Below are positions 54,463-64,000 of a DNA stretch of 64,000 bases, one piece after another; position 1 is the first letter of the stretch, and every line of letters starts with the position of its first letter. The notes under the pieces are model-generated. The model searched no databases, was not told the origin of the DNA, and was given only the letters and a program-made list of their open reading frames with translations. Made by a program: the position numbers and the translations under genes. The stretch lies in the NCBI RefSeq assembly GCF_009905375.1, contig NC_133649.1, positions 230,615,792 to 230,679,791 on the forward strand. The letters are read 5' to 3'. This stretch comes from Apium graveolens. Taxonomy: Eukaryota; Streptophyta; Magnoliopsida; Apiales; Apiaceae.

Positions 54463-56887
54463 TCAAGTTGATTTTGGTACCCAAGTTTCCTTGGGTCCAA
54501 CCTTGTTAGTCTTTTTCCTAGACTTCATTCCTCCTACATCTTTTGACTTAGGTAACTTTAGGTCAACCTTGGTCTCAGATGTGGTTGGTTGAAGTGTAGG
54601 GTTAGTCACAGAATCATTTAACACATTTGATTGAATTTGATAAGGCATAGGTTGTGCAAACATTTTATTCCACATAGGCATATTGTATGGCATTTGAGGC
54701 ATACTAAATGCAGTAAAGTAAGGATTGTTAATGTATGGCATGTTTGCAAAATGTGCATGGGGATTCTGGTGAGACATAACAGGCATAGCATGCAGAGGTG
54801 ACATAGACATGTTAGACATGGAGGAATTTGAAGGCATGGGAGCATTTTTAACAGATTTGCAATTATCAGATAGGTGATTAACACTTTTACAATGCACACA
54901 GCTTTTTCTAGGAGCATACCTATCATGTGTGTAATTGTTGTGTTTATTAATCCCTACCTTCCCATTTCTTTTAGATTTTCTTTTAGTTTCCTTCTTATCC
55001 TCAACCAACTTAAGTCGATCTTTTAGCTGATCTAAAGTCATATGTCCTATATTCACCTTACTAACATCTCTGGATGTGCTAGCTCCTTCTTTGACAAAGT
55101 TCTTGAGAGTTGAATCATTCTTTTTATTTTTAAAAGAACTTGCCTGTTTTAATTGATGAGCCTTCAACGGATGCTCCTTTTCTTCCTCCAACGGATAACT
55201 TTCATCATCCATTGATTCCACATCCGTTGACAATCCATCAATTAATTCTAACTTCTTTTTTTTTCTTCCAGGCATCCTCACAGAATGATTCAATTCCCTG
55301 GACCTTTGCAATCTGAACACTGACATCCCTAGATGTTTTCCAGGCCTTGATTACCTCTTGCTCACTTTCTAACTGTTTAGAAAGAATTTCCACTTTCTTA
55401 ACAGCTTCTGCTAGTTCACTCTCAACAGTCAGGCATTTAAGTTTTATTTTTTCAAGCTCAATTACCTGATCCTCTAACACAGCATTCCTATCACTTAAAA
55501 ACAAGTTATTCTCCTTGATCCTAGTGTTTTCTTTTGCTAGAGATTTAAGGGAAACACGCAAATGATATAATTCATTGGTCATATCATTTATGGCTTCATT
55601 GCATTCATGTTTAGAAAGCTGAGAGAGATCAGTAGTAATTACCTGGTTGCTTGATGAACTAGTTTCATTTTCATCAGAATTAGCCATCAGGGCTAGGTTG
55701 ACATACTCCACATCATCATCTTCATTTACCCCATCTGCTGCCCAATCATCTTGAGTGAGGAATGCTCTTTTCTTTTGTTTGAGCAAATCAAAATACTTCT
55801 TTTTGTAATCAACTTGCTCAAATTTCTTTTTCTCAGAATTTGGCTTCCTACACTCACTTGCAAAGTGTCCACTAATGCCACAGTTGTAACATTTGAACTT
55901 TGATTTGTCCACCATGTTCTTGTTTGGCTTAGTGAATTTTGTGTTTTTCCTGAACTTCATCTTTGCAAACCTCCTGGATAGAAAGGCCAAATGTTCTTCA
56001 ATATCATCAGATTCATCCTGACTGGAATTGTCTTCATCCTCAGCAACTTGCTCTTTACCCTTGCTTGATTCTGATTTGCTTGTGCCAATTTTGAGACTTG
56101 GCATTGTCTTCTCCTCATTCCTGGCTTCCATCTTCTCACAGTCAGCTACAAGAGCAACTGTTCCTCCTTTTCTTTTTACCTTTTCCAACAGCTCATCCTG
56201 CTCCATTTCAAGTTCATAAGTCTTCAAAATTCCATATAATCTTTCAAGTGTGAAGTTCTTATAATCTTGAGAGTTTCTCAAAGAGACAGTCATGGGCTTC
56301 CATTCCTTTGGCAGAGACCTAAGAAATTTTAAGTTGGAATCCTTGACTTGGTATACTCTACCATACAGCTCCAATCCATTCAACAGTTTCTAAAACCTGT
56401 TGAAGGTATCATTTAATGATTCACCTTCTTCAAAGTGAAAATATTCATACTGTTGAATAAGAAGCTGCATTTTGTTCTCTCTGACCTGCTCAGTACCTTC
56501 ACAGATGATTTGTACAGTGTCCCAAACTTCCTTTGCAGTTTGGCAATTGATGACATTGTCAAACATATCTTGATCTAAGCCATTAAACAAAATGTTCATG
56601 GCTCTCTTATCCTTGCGGATTTCTTCCATGTCTTCAATAGTCCATTCTGCTCTTGGCTTGGGAATAGACTGTCCAACAGCAACTGTTGCAGTAGCAGCTG
56701 TGGCTACCTTGTGAGGGATGTGAGGACCATTTTCAATACAGTTGATGTAGCTTTGATCTTGAGAAAGAAGATGTAAATGCATCTTCACTTTCCAGTGATG
56801 ATAATTATCCTTTTCCAGGACTGGAATCTTTACACCAATATCCTTCCTATTCATGATGGTAACAGGAGAGTTCTTCTGTGCACTCAT
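54463..56887 (-). pseudogene. Gag of element C
   Basis: Starts at 56885-56887 (MSAQKNSPVTIM), with the short leader seen in A. TAG at 56390-56392 is the same position as in A. The zinc knuckle is CYNCGISGHFASEC; the coiled coil ends in a frame break near 55240-55260 (an A-run) not present in A. The nonamer-coded STDVESMDDESYPLEEEKE region, the CVHCKSVNHLSDNC motif and the Met/Pro/Asn-rich tail to WVPKST follow. Pol again follows in the -1 frame. Confidence 0.92.
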
Positions 56888-56933
56888 GATGTTAGCAGAA
56901 TAGATCTTTAAACTCTTTATATGTTAAGAGCTT

Positions 56934-56945
56934 GCTCTGATACCA
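56934..56945 (-). promoter_or_regulatory. Primer binding site of element C
   Basis: GCTCTGATACCA, a perfect initiator-Met tRNA complement two bases inside the LTR. Confidence 0.95.
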
Positions 56946-56947
56946 AT

Positions 56948-57999
56948 TGTTATTCCCAGTGGACTAACAATGAGATTTACAGAAGGGGGGTTGAATGTAA
57001 ATCTCAAAACTTTTTCAAGTTTTGAGCAGTTTGTAAGGCTAAGTGTTTGAGTGATCAAATGTGTGTGAATTGCTTGGAGCTGATGCAGACAGATAAATAT
57101 TCAAACACAAATGTAATGAACACAAAGAACTTAAAAACTTTTCTGGTGGATTTGTTGTTCCACCAGAGATGTGTTATTTCAGAAAATCTGTGATTCAAAA
57201 TTAAATCACAGCTGCTTCCTAGTACAAACTAGATGATTTTCTCTCTTGATATTTCTAAACAGCTCAGGGAAAATTCACATCTAATTACTAGCTACTACTT
57301 GGTTTATATATCACCAAGATTACAAGTGAAGACAAAGATAAAGTATAATAAGACAATAGTTCTCCACTTATTTCTATTCCATTTTTATCCAGTGTAATAT
57401 GGAATTATCTGTTGACTTTCCATTTTGAACCAGACTAAAAATGGCTGCTTTTTCTGCTGTTCCTGAAATAGGCTACCACATCTCTGTCAATCCATGTGCC
57501 TCTGTCAGCTTTGTTAACTGTCACTATCAACTGCTATGAGACTGAGAATCCGTTGAAGCTTTCATCCGTTGATGGCTTTATCCGTTGATGCTCTAGCAGT
57601 TGAAGCTTTATCCGTTGAAGCACTTATCCGTTGATGGATATTTATCCGTTGAAGCATTAGAGACATCCGTTGAAGCTTTGTTTCTTATCCATTGAAGGTC
57701 TTCAATATCCGACACTTCTTCACTTATACAAAATTACAAGGAATGAAATATTTACAATTAGCCCTCCTATTTGTACATACATTAGTAGTCAACATGACTG
57801 ATTATTTCCTAACAACATCTAAGTATTACAGCTTGAAACCAGAGAGTGAAATGTGCTACAATACCAAACTTATTGCTAAGTAAGGCTACTCCTTCAACGG
57901 ATAGCCAAGATGGTCTTATCCGTTGAGGCTACAAACACTAGATTTCTACTTAAGTGTTTTGCTTAACTTATCATCAAACTAATATACATATTCCTAACA
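56948..57999 (-). repeat. 5' LTR of element C
   Basis: 1052 bp; pairs with 44974-46028 apart from about 14 substitutions and loss of 3 bp in one nonamer copy (ATATCCGACAC near 57709). It is followed by ATAAG at 58000-58004. Confidence 0.93.
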
Positions 58000-58004
58000 A
58001 TAAG
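58000..58004. repeat. Target site duplication of element C, right copy (ATAAG)
   Basis: Exact match to 44969-44973. Confidence 0.95.
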
Positions 58005-59224
58005 TGCACCAATTGCACCTAGATGTGGGATTTCAGGACCAAGAACCTCTTCATCATCTTCTCGTGGTCAAAATGGATCTTTATCAGGCTCTAAAAATCT
58101 AACCACCATTAGATTGGTCAATTGATGAGATTTATCCATGTAAAATCTGTTCAAAACCTTTTTTGTATATGTAGATTAGTGGAGGAAAATTCCCGATGAC
58201 AAGTGCTCGACTTGTATACCAAGGCAATATTTTATCCTTCTAAGATCTTTCATTTCAAATTCTGTCTTTAGGTATATGACAGCTTCATCAACCTCTGTAG
58301 CTGTTCCTACAAGGTTTAAATAATCCACATATACAACAATAATCACAAAACCATATTGTGATTTTTTGATATAAACACATGGAGAAATTTGGTTATTAAT
58401 ATACCTATTCTTTTGTAAATAACGACTAAGTCTGTTATACCATATACAACCAGATTGTTTCAGTCCATACAATGATCGTTGAAGTTTAATGGAGTATTTA
58501 TGACAAGGTTTCTTGAACTCATCCATTTTTAACCCTTCTGGAATTTTCATAAAAATTTCACTATCAAGTGAACCATACAGGTATGCAGTAACGACGTCCA
58601 TAAAACGTGTTTCCAATTTTTCTTTAGATGCCATACCTAATATAAAATGAAAAGTAATTACATCCATCACTGGCGAGTATGTCTCTTGATAATCAATGCC
58701 AGGCCTTTGAGAAAACCTTTGTGCTACAAGTCGGGCTTTATATCTCATAATTTCATTCTTTTCATTTCGTTTTCTTATGAATACCCATTTTTTCCCAACA
58801 GGGTTCACAGCAATTGGTGTTTGGACAAGAGGTCCAAATACTTCTCTTTTAAGCAATGAATTTAATTCTATTTGGATTACATCTTTCCATTTTGGCCAGT
58901 CTTTTCTTCAAAGGCATTCATCCACACTTTGTGGTTCAGGATCAGAATTTATGTATACATCCAATGTTACGGAATACACAAATACATCATCAGTTATGGC
59001 TTTACTTCGATCCCATAATTTATTGAAATTTCATGATTTTTTAATCCCGTATCTTCAGGGACTGGAATCTCTTCAGGAGATAATACCATTTTAGGGGAAT
59101 TTGCTTCTTCAGGAGCATGTGTCACTTCAGGGGCAATTTTCTTTATTTTTCTTTTTCGTGGTGCAACATATTTTGCACCGACCGGTCTACCACGCTTCAA
59201 GCGTGGCTTTGATTCTGTAACCAA
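58005..59224 (-). pseudogene. Reverse transcriptase of element E with upstream linker
   Basis: The long open part is 58856-58176: GKKWVFIRKRNEKNEI, RYKARLVAQRFSQRPGIDYQ, then YSPVMDVITFHFILGMA, YGLKQSGCIWYNRL and the catalytic box reading VVYVDYLNLVGT. The usual YVDD is thus YVDY and the second catalytic Asp is lost. The upstream linker at 59224-58994 contains KRGRPVGAKYVAPRKRK. The downstream end GAIGAL stops at the C insertion. Confidence 0.85.
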
Positions 59225-59399
59225 TTATTTTGTATCTTATTTTTGAATTGGTGTATCTATTCTAGCTGGAGTATTTACTGCAAGTATATGAGTTTTAGTT
59301 ATATTTCTAGAATAGTTAAATGCGACAGGCATTTGGTTTGCGATATTTTGCATATGAATAATTTGTTTAACTTCAAGTTCGCATTGACCGATACGTGGA

Positions 59400-60151
59400 T
59401 CTAGAAAATATAATCCTTATGCATTCCATGTTATGTCAGGATTTAATTTATTTGAATGTTTATCTCCCCCTATGGGAGGAAACATAGACTCGTCAAAATG
59501 ACAATATGCATATCTTGCGGTAAATAAGTCTCCGGTTAGAGGCTCTAGATATCTAATTATAGATGTGGAATCCAAACCAACGTAGATACATATTCTTCCT
59601 TAAGCTCCCATCTTCGATCTTTGTGGTGGAGCAATCGGTACATATACAACACTTTCAAAAATTTTGAAGTGAGAAATATTAGGAACTTGACCAAGTACCC
59701 ATTGTAGCAGAGAATGTTGGTTGTAGGAAGTTGGTCTAATCCCAATAATATTAGCAGCATGAAGTATTGTGTGAACCCAAATAGATGTAGGTAATTTTGT
59801 TTTTAACAACAACGGTCTTGCAATAAGTTGGAGTCTTTTGATAAAGGACTCGGCTAACCCATTTTGTGTATGTATATGAGAAACTGGATGTTCAACTGAG
59901 ATTCCTACATACATTCAATAGTCGATAAAAGTTACAGATGTGAATTCGCCGCCATTATCTAAACGAATTGACTTAATGCAATGATATGGGAATTGAGCTC
60001 GTAATTTGATTATTTGGGAATGTAATTTTGCAAAAGCATCATTACGAGTTGAGAGAAGACAAACATGAGACCATCTAGTTGAGGCATCGATTAATACCAT
60101 GAAGTACCTAAATGGGCCAGATGATGGGTGTATAGTGTTAAATGGCATTCA
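59400..60151 (-). pseudogene. Integrase of element E
   Basis: Core motifs are FMVLIDASTRWSHV (first Asp), IRLDNGGEFTS (second Asp) and HTQNGLAESFIKRL (Glu), all conserved, then RPLLLKTKLPTSIW and a GW-like end near 59640. A stop and frame change at about 59914 separates the two halves. The N-terminal zinc-binding part is missing because element F begins at 60152. Confidence 0.85.
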
Positions 60152-61582
60152 TGTCTACTTAGAACATCATATAAAGGCTCGAATTGATGTTTTGTACTCA
60201 AGTTATTCGTGTATTTGATGTGTTTTTGTAGTATTTTGCATTTCAGGCATATATAAGGGATCAAGGAGATTTATCAGCTTTGGTGCTAAAATGGTGTTAG
60301 GAAGGTGTCTTGACTAAATGCTCGTTGAATGCCATCAAGAATCAGCAAAGAAAATAGTAAGAAGAAGATTTTCTAGAATATTAGCGCGCCCACACTGTGA
60401 TAGCATGTGCCCGCGCCAGAACAAAAGAAGGACAGCGCGCCTGTGCTGGGAGAGCGTGCGGCCGTGCCAGGTCGGGTTTTCAGAATTCTATTTCTACTTA
60501 GATTTTGAGAGTTTGAAGACCGAGATTGTTTTACAGCTATATAAAGCCTATCTAAAGACATTATTCATAACGGAGACTAAGGAGATCACAGCGAGAAGAC
60601 CTAAGAGCACAAATACAACCAAGGCGAAGAGGATCTAGTTTATTCTTGTAATTTTTTTAAAGTTGTAATCTTGGATTCTAGTTTTCTTGTTTGTTGAACC
60701 TATTACTCTTGATTACGTACTTTGGTTTATTATTCAGTTTATAAAGACTTAGTTTATTATACCATACTTTCATCGGAACCCACGGTGATGATGAGTTCGG
60801 TTATAAACTAATCATTATCGTGGGGTTCTAGCGGATTTACTTATGAATTTCAATATTTAATTTGTTTTGATACCTTAGTGTGTGGTGATTGTATGATTTC
60901 CTAGTATTGGTTCTGCTTATTCATCTTATGAGCGTCGCGAACTTATAAGATAGAGTGTTAATCTCTATTGAAGCGAAAGTGAATATAGGGGCTTAGAACT
61001 TTTCATGATAGCATAGGTTCATGTATTTATTATGCATGATTCGTAGGTAATTTTAACCATCTTACTTGCCCTATGTAATCTCGATAGATAACTTGCGCAT
61101 TAAACCGTTATGTTGTCAAATTCTATAGACATATAGGGTCTCAATATAATTGGTGTCTATTCAGCTTCTATCTCTTTTTATGGATGTATGGTAGTAGAGT
61201 ATGCGTACAACGAAAGTTGGCGTTTACTAGTTTCGTATTATCTGATTAGTTGTCATCACCATTGCATACTAAGGTTAAGAACAAAAGGCTATTAAATGAA
61301 GTATTTAATAAAGTTAGAATCCCATGTTTGTCTCATATAAGTAATACAACCTAAATTCTCTTAGTTAATATTATTTAGTATAATCTTTTAGTTAATCGTA
61401 GTTATAAACAATCTCAACTTGTTATCATTTTAGCATTGAATAATAACCATACCATTGTTGCATAAGTGCATAAATTGAATTTAACCCTAACCCGTCTCTG
61501 TGGGAATGAACTAGAATTAATTCTATATTACTTGCGATCGTGTATACTTGCGTGAATATTAGCGCGTGTTTTTGTCCTAACA
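60152..61582 (+). repeat. 5' LTR of element F (1.43 kb)
   Basis: TGTCTACTTAG to GTCCTAACA with TG/CA ends; the left edge abuts broken E integrase and the right edge lies six bases from the primer site. It contains GC-rich repeated segments (GCGCGCC / GCCCGCGCC) at 60385-60470. The 106-codon ORF inside shows no recognisable domain. Confidence 0.82.
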
Positions 61583-61588
61583 AGTTTT

Positions 61589-61604
61589 TGGCGCCGCTGC
61601 CGGG
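61589..61604 (+). promoter_or_regulatory. Primer binding site of element F
   Basis: TGGCGCCGCTGCCGGG, the primer-site type found in Athila/Tat Gypsy elements, six bases inside the LTR. Confidence 0.92.
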
Positions 61605-61716
61605 TACTCGGTGTTAATTTTTAGTTTATGTGCTTGACATCAGTTAAAGTTCACTCACTCAGATATTTTACTTACTTGTTTACTTGTTACTTTTTCAGGT
61701 ACTCTAGAGACCATTT

Positions 61717-62686
61717 ATGCTAACGCATTCTCGATCTCGAAAGAGAACACTGGATAAATCGGAGGAAGAAGTTCTTGTAGAAGAGGAGAAAGTTGAAGAA
61801 GAAGCTCTTGTTGCAATGGGTGAACCAGAAGCAAATACAAAGGATTTGACGAACTACTCTCAGCCAAAAATTAATGATATTCAATCTAGCATTGTTAGAC
61901 CAGCCATTGCGGCTAACACTTTTGAAATCAAGGCTAGCACGATTCAGATGGTGCAGAAGTCGTCCAGTTTGGGGGTTCTCGACTGAAGATCCCAATATGC
62001 ATATTAGAGATTTCATCGAGATATGCGACACTTTTAAATTCAACAATGTTTCTGAAGATGCTATTAAGTTGAGGTTTTTCCCATTCTCTCTGAGGGATAA
62101 GGCTAAGTGATGGTTGTATTCTCTACCACCAGGCTCTATCACGAAGTGGGAAGATCTTGCTCAGAAGTTTCTCACTAAATTCTTTCATGTGGCGAAGACA
62201 ACTGCAATCAGGAATGCTCTTACTTAATTTGCACAACAATCGAGAGAATCTTTGTGTGAAGCTTGTGATCGTTATAAGGAGATGCTTATAAAGTGTCCTT
62301 ATCATGGGATGCCTAACTAGATGATCATTAACTTCTTTTATAACGGTTTGGGTGCGATTTCTAGACCCATGCTTGATGTAGCATCAGGTGGAGCCTTATG
62401 GGCTAAGAGCTACGATGAAGCTTATGATTTGATTGAACTGATGGCTGATAATGAATACCGGAACCCTTCTCAGAGACTAACTGAAGGAAAAGTAGAAGGA
62501 ATTCCGGAGGTAGATGCAACTACTGCTATAGCTGCTCCACTTAAGGTTTTAAAGATGAAGGTGGATTTTTTGGCTAATTATGGAGTTAATCAGATCACTA
62601 GTGTTTGTGAGCTTTGTGCTAGTGCCCATGAGACAAAGCAGTGTGCTATTTCTAGTGAATCAGCTCAGTTTATGAGCAACTTTTAG
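61717..62686 (+). pseudogene. Gag of element F
   Basis: Starts at ATG 61717 (MLTHSRSRKRTLDKSEEE), an acidic N-terminus. It shifts frame near 61960, then reads HIRDFIEICDTFKFNNVSED, RFFPFSLRDKAK, stop, WLYSLPPGSITKWEDLAQKF (stop at 62108-62110 in place of the usual Trp-preceding residue). A stop at about 62226, another near 62320 and a long open end at 62321-62686 (ASGGALWAKSYDEAYDLIE, CELCASAHETKQC) follow. This is the retrotransposon Gag domain of Athila-type elements. Confidence 0.86.
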
Positions 62687-62895
62687 ATGTCGCCGCAACC
62701 AGTTCCAATCACCTATCATCCCAACAACCGCAATCATCCTAACTCATCTGGAGCAACACTCAGAATGCAGTGCAGCAGCCTTATCAGCAGTATGCTGTAA
62801 AGTAATACAACCCTCCTGTTTTTCAAGAACCGTAATACGCACCAAGACAACAACTCCAACTGTAATAATCTAATGAAAAATCTGAATTAGAGGAG

Positions 62896-64000
62896 TTGAG
62901 GCTCATGTGCAAGAGCCAAGAGGTTTCTATTAAGACCTTAGAGAATCAAATTAGGGAAATTTCCAATGCCTTACTGAATCGACAACCTGGTACACTCCCT
63001 AGTGACATAGAAGTGTCAGGAAAGAAGGAAGCAAAAAAGCAGGTTAAGGCAGTTACATTGAGGTCTGGGAAGGTTGTGAATCCCGAAAAATCTCAAGTTT
63101 CGGAAGATGAAGCTGTGGCTGAAGAAAATGGGCAGAAGGAAGTAGAAGTGGAACCAAGGAAGAAAACTGTGGAACACACTCCTCCTAAAGGTAATACAGG
63201 GGAGAAACAGATCTATCCTCCACCTTTTTTTCCTAAAAGGTCGTAGAAGCAAAAGTTGGATAAGCAAGTGTTCAAGAAACTTCATATCAACATACCTTTC
63301 GCTGAGGCTCTTGAATAGATGCCTAGCTATGCGAATTTTATGAAATATATTCTCTTTCAAAAAGTGAAGCTCGATGACTTAGAGACCGTTGCTCTCACGG
63401 AGGAATACAGTGCTACAACAGAAGTTGCCTCCAAAGCTTAAAGATCCTAGAAGCTTCACTATTCCTTGCACCATTGGAAAAGTGTCATGCAACAAATGCT
63501 TATATGGCTTGGGGCTAGCATCAATTTGATGCCTTTGTCTATCTTCAAGAAGTTGGACTTACCTGATCCAAAGCCTACTTATATGTCCTTGCAGTTGGCC
63601 GATCGTTCTATTATATATCCACGAGGCATTGTGGAGGATGTCTTGGTCAAGGTGGACAAACTCATCTTTCCTGCTGACTTTGTAATTCTTGATTTCTAGG
63701 AGGATAAGAAGATTCCCATAATCTTGGGAAGACCATTCTTGGCTACGGGCGGAACCTTGATTGATGTGCAGAAGGGTGAGTTCACTATGTGAGTGCTGGA
63801 TCAGGATGTTACCTTTAATGTTCTCAATGCCATGAAATTCCCTACTGATAAAGAGGAGTGCTTAAAAGTGGAATTGGTTGATTCTGTGGTTACTTCATAA
63901 CTTGATCAAATGCTAAGGTCTGATGCCTTAAGGAAGGCCTTGTTGGGAAATTCAGATAGTGAAGATGATGAAGGTGATGAATAGTTACAGTTTTTGAATG
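62896..64000 (+). pseudogene. Gag tail and protease region of element F
   Basis: The open part at 62896-63246 is charged (AVTLRSGKVVNPEKSQ, PPPFFPKRS), then stop, KQKLDKQ, FKKLHINIPFAEALE, stop, MPSYANFMKYIL, and after a frame change the aspartic protease core [43 protein letters not shown] and IILGRPFLATGG. The catalytic D-L-G-A-S is damaged: the Asp codon is lost and the frame reads WLGAS. Stops at 63697 and 63790. The acidic end near 63950 (NSDSEDDEGDE) closes before the window edge. Confidence 0.84.

Larger units (their letters stand above)
44974..57999 (-). mobile_element. Full-length Sirevirus-like Copia retrotransposon C
   Basis: A 13.0-kb minus-strand copy of the A family: LTRs of 1055 and 1052 bp, a perfect initiator-Met primer site, gag, protease, integrase, RT, RNase H, spacer, ORF2 and polypurine tract. 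ATAAG duplications flank it in the RT of element E. By eye the LTRs differ at about 14 positions plus a 3-bp deletion (about 1.3%), so C is slightly younger than A. It has a 704-codon uninterrupted pol segment, but shares with A the gag TAG and the integrase TGA. Both of its LTRs carry a middle block unlike that of A. Confidence 0.93.
43890..60151 (-). mobile_element. Degraded Copia retrotransposon E (interrupted by C, truncated by F)
   Basis: Minus-strand Copia element: a short 3' LTR (about 43890-44156), polypurine tract, RNase H and RT tail (44170-44973), element C with its duplicated target (44974-58004), then RT (58176-58890), a linker and integrase (to 60148). Integrase is cut at 60151, where the LTR of Gypsy element F begins. 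Gag, protease and the 5' LTR are absent from the window. Removing C and one ATAAG copy joins the motif GAL and MYLANNT in one frame. Many stops; a third, unrelated Copia family compared with A/C and D. Confidence 0.85.
60152..64000 (+). mobile_element. Athila-like Gypsy retrotransposon F (5' part, cut by window edge)
   Basis: Plus-strand Ty3/gypsy element: 5' LTR (60152-61582), primer site of the TGGCGCCGCTGCCGGG type used by Athila/Tat elements, gag and the start of pol with a protease region. Many stops and small frame changes make it a dead copy. It is inserted into the integrase of E at 60151/60152. The other LTR and target duplication are beyond the window. The Athila assignment rests on the Gag (FFPFSLRDKAK, WLYSLPPGSI) and the later FKKLHINIPFAEALE blocks. 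Confidence 0.88.

Noticed and set aside
60318..60638. 106-codon plus-strand ORF
   Set aside because: It lies wholly within the LTR of Gypsy element F and has no recognisable domain.

Overview
This is a eudicot-type nuclear genome window: AT-rich, no operons, dominated by nested LTR retrotransposons and CACTA DNA transposons, with one recognisable host gene, a MIR156/157-family microRNA locus near 41.7 kb. The species cannot be fixed from the sequence; I infer an asterid-like plant only weakly, from the style of the Copia families.

Layout. (1) Positions 1-6063 hold the 5' half of a minus-strand Copia element (D). It is cut by the window edge and inserted into the 3' LTR of element B. (2) Positions 6064-31031 hold B, an old minus-strand Copia element of Sirevirus-like layout, with a long ORF after RNase H. 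B lacks protease and integrase and is split by a younger full-length element A (13464-26766, TSD TACTA). (3) Positions 31032-40514 are a cluster of CACTA transposon sequence: a lone end at 31181, a 5.6-kb gene-fragment-carrying element at 32192-37769 (TSD TTT), a 938-bp non-autonomous element at 38294-39231 (TSD TTA), a tandem repeat, and a lone right end at 40514. (4) Positions 40515-43889 form a 3.4-kb island with the MIR157-like gene (TATA box, CT-rich leader, hairpin). (5) Positions 43890-60151 hold a degraded minus-strand Copia element (E), split by C (44974-57999, TSD ATAAG), a second copy of the A family. E is truncated at its 5' side by (6) a plus-strand Athila-like Gypsy element (F, 60152 to the window end).

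Most interesting points. The 32192-37769 CACTA element carries a four-exon unrecognised gene piece. It also carries three single-exon fragments of unrelated host genes (a UCP3-like mitochondrial carrier, a vacuolar H+-pyrophosphatase and an NDR-type AGC kinase), packed into about 500 bp and each cut almost exactly at its splice sites. The A/C retrotransposon family carries dozens of copies of one nonamer (ATCCGTTGA and its complement) in the LTRs, in the spacer after pol, and inside three coding regions in different reading frames. B has an analogous but different motif array. A and C share two nonsense codons, so their common source was already interrupted. They inserted in the same orientation within about 20 nt of the homologous RT position of two different Copia hosts.

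No intact host protein-coding gene was found. All identifications rest on reading the sequence and on family knowledge; no database search was run.
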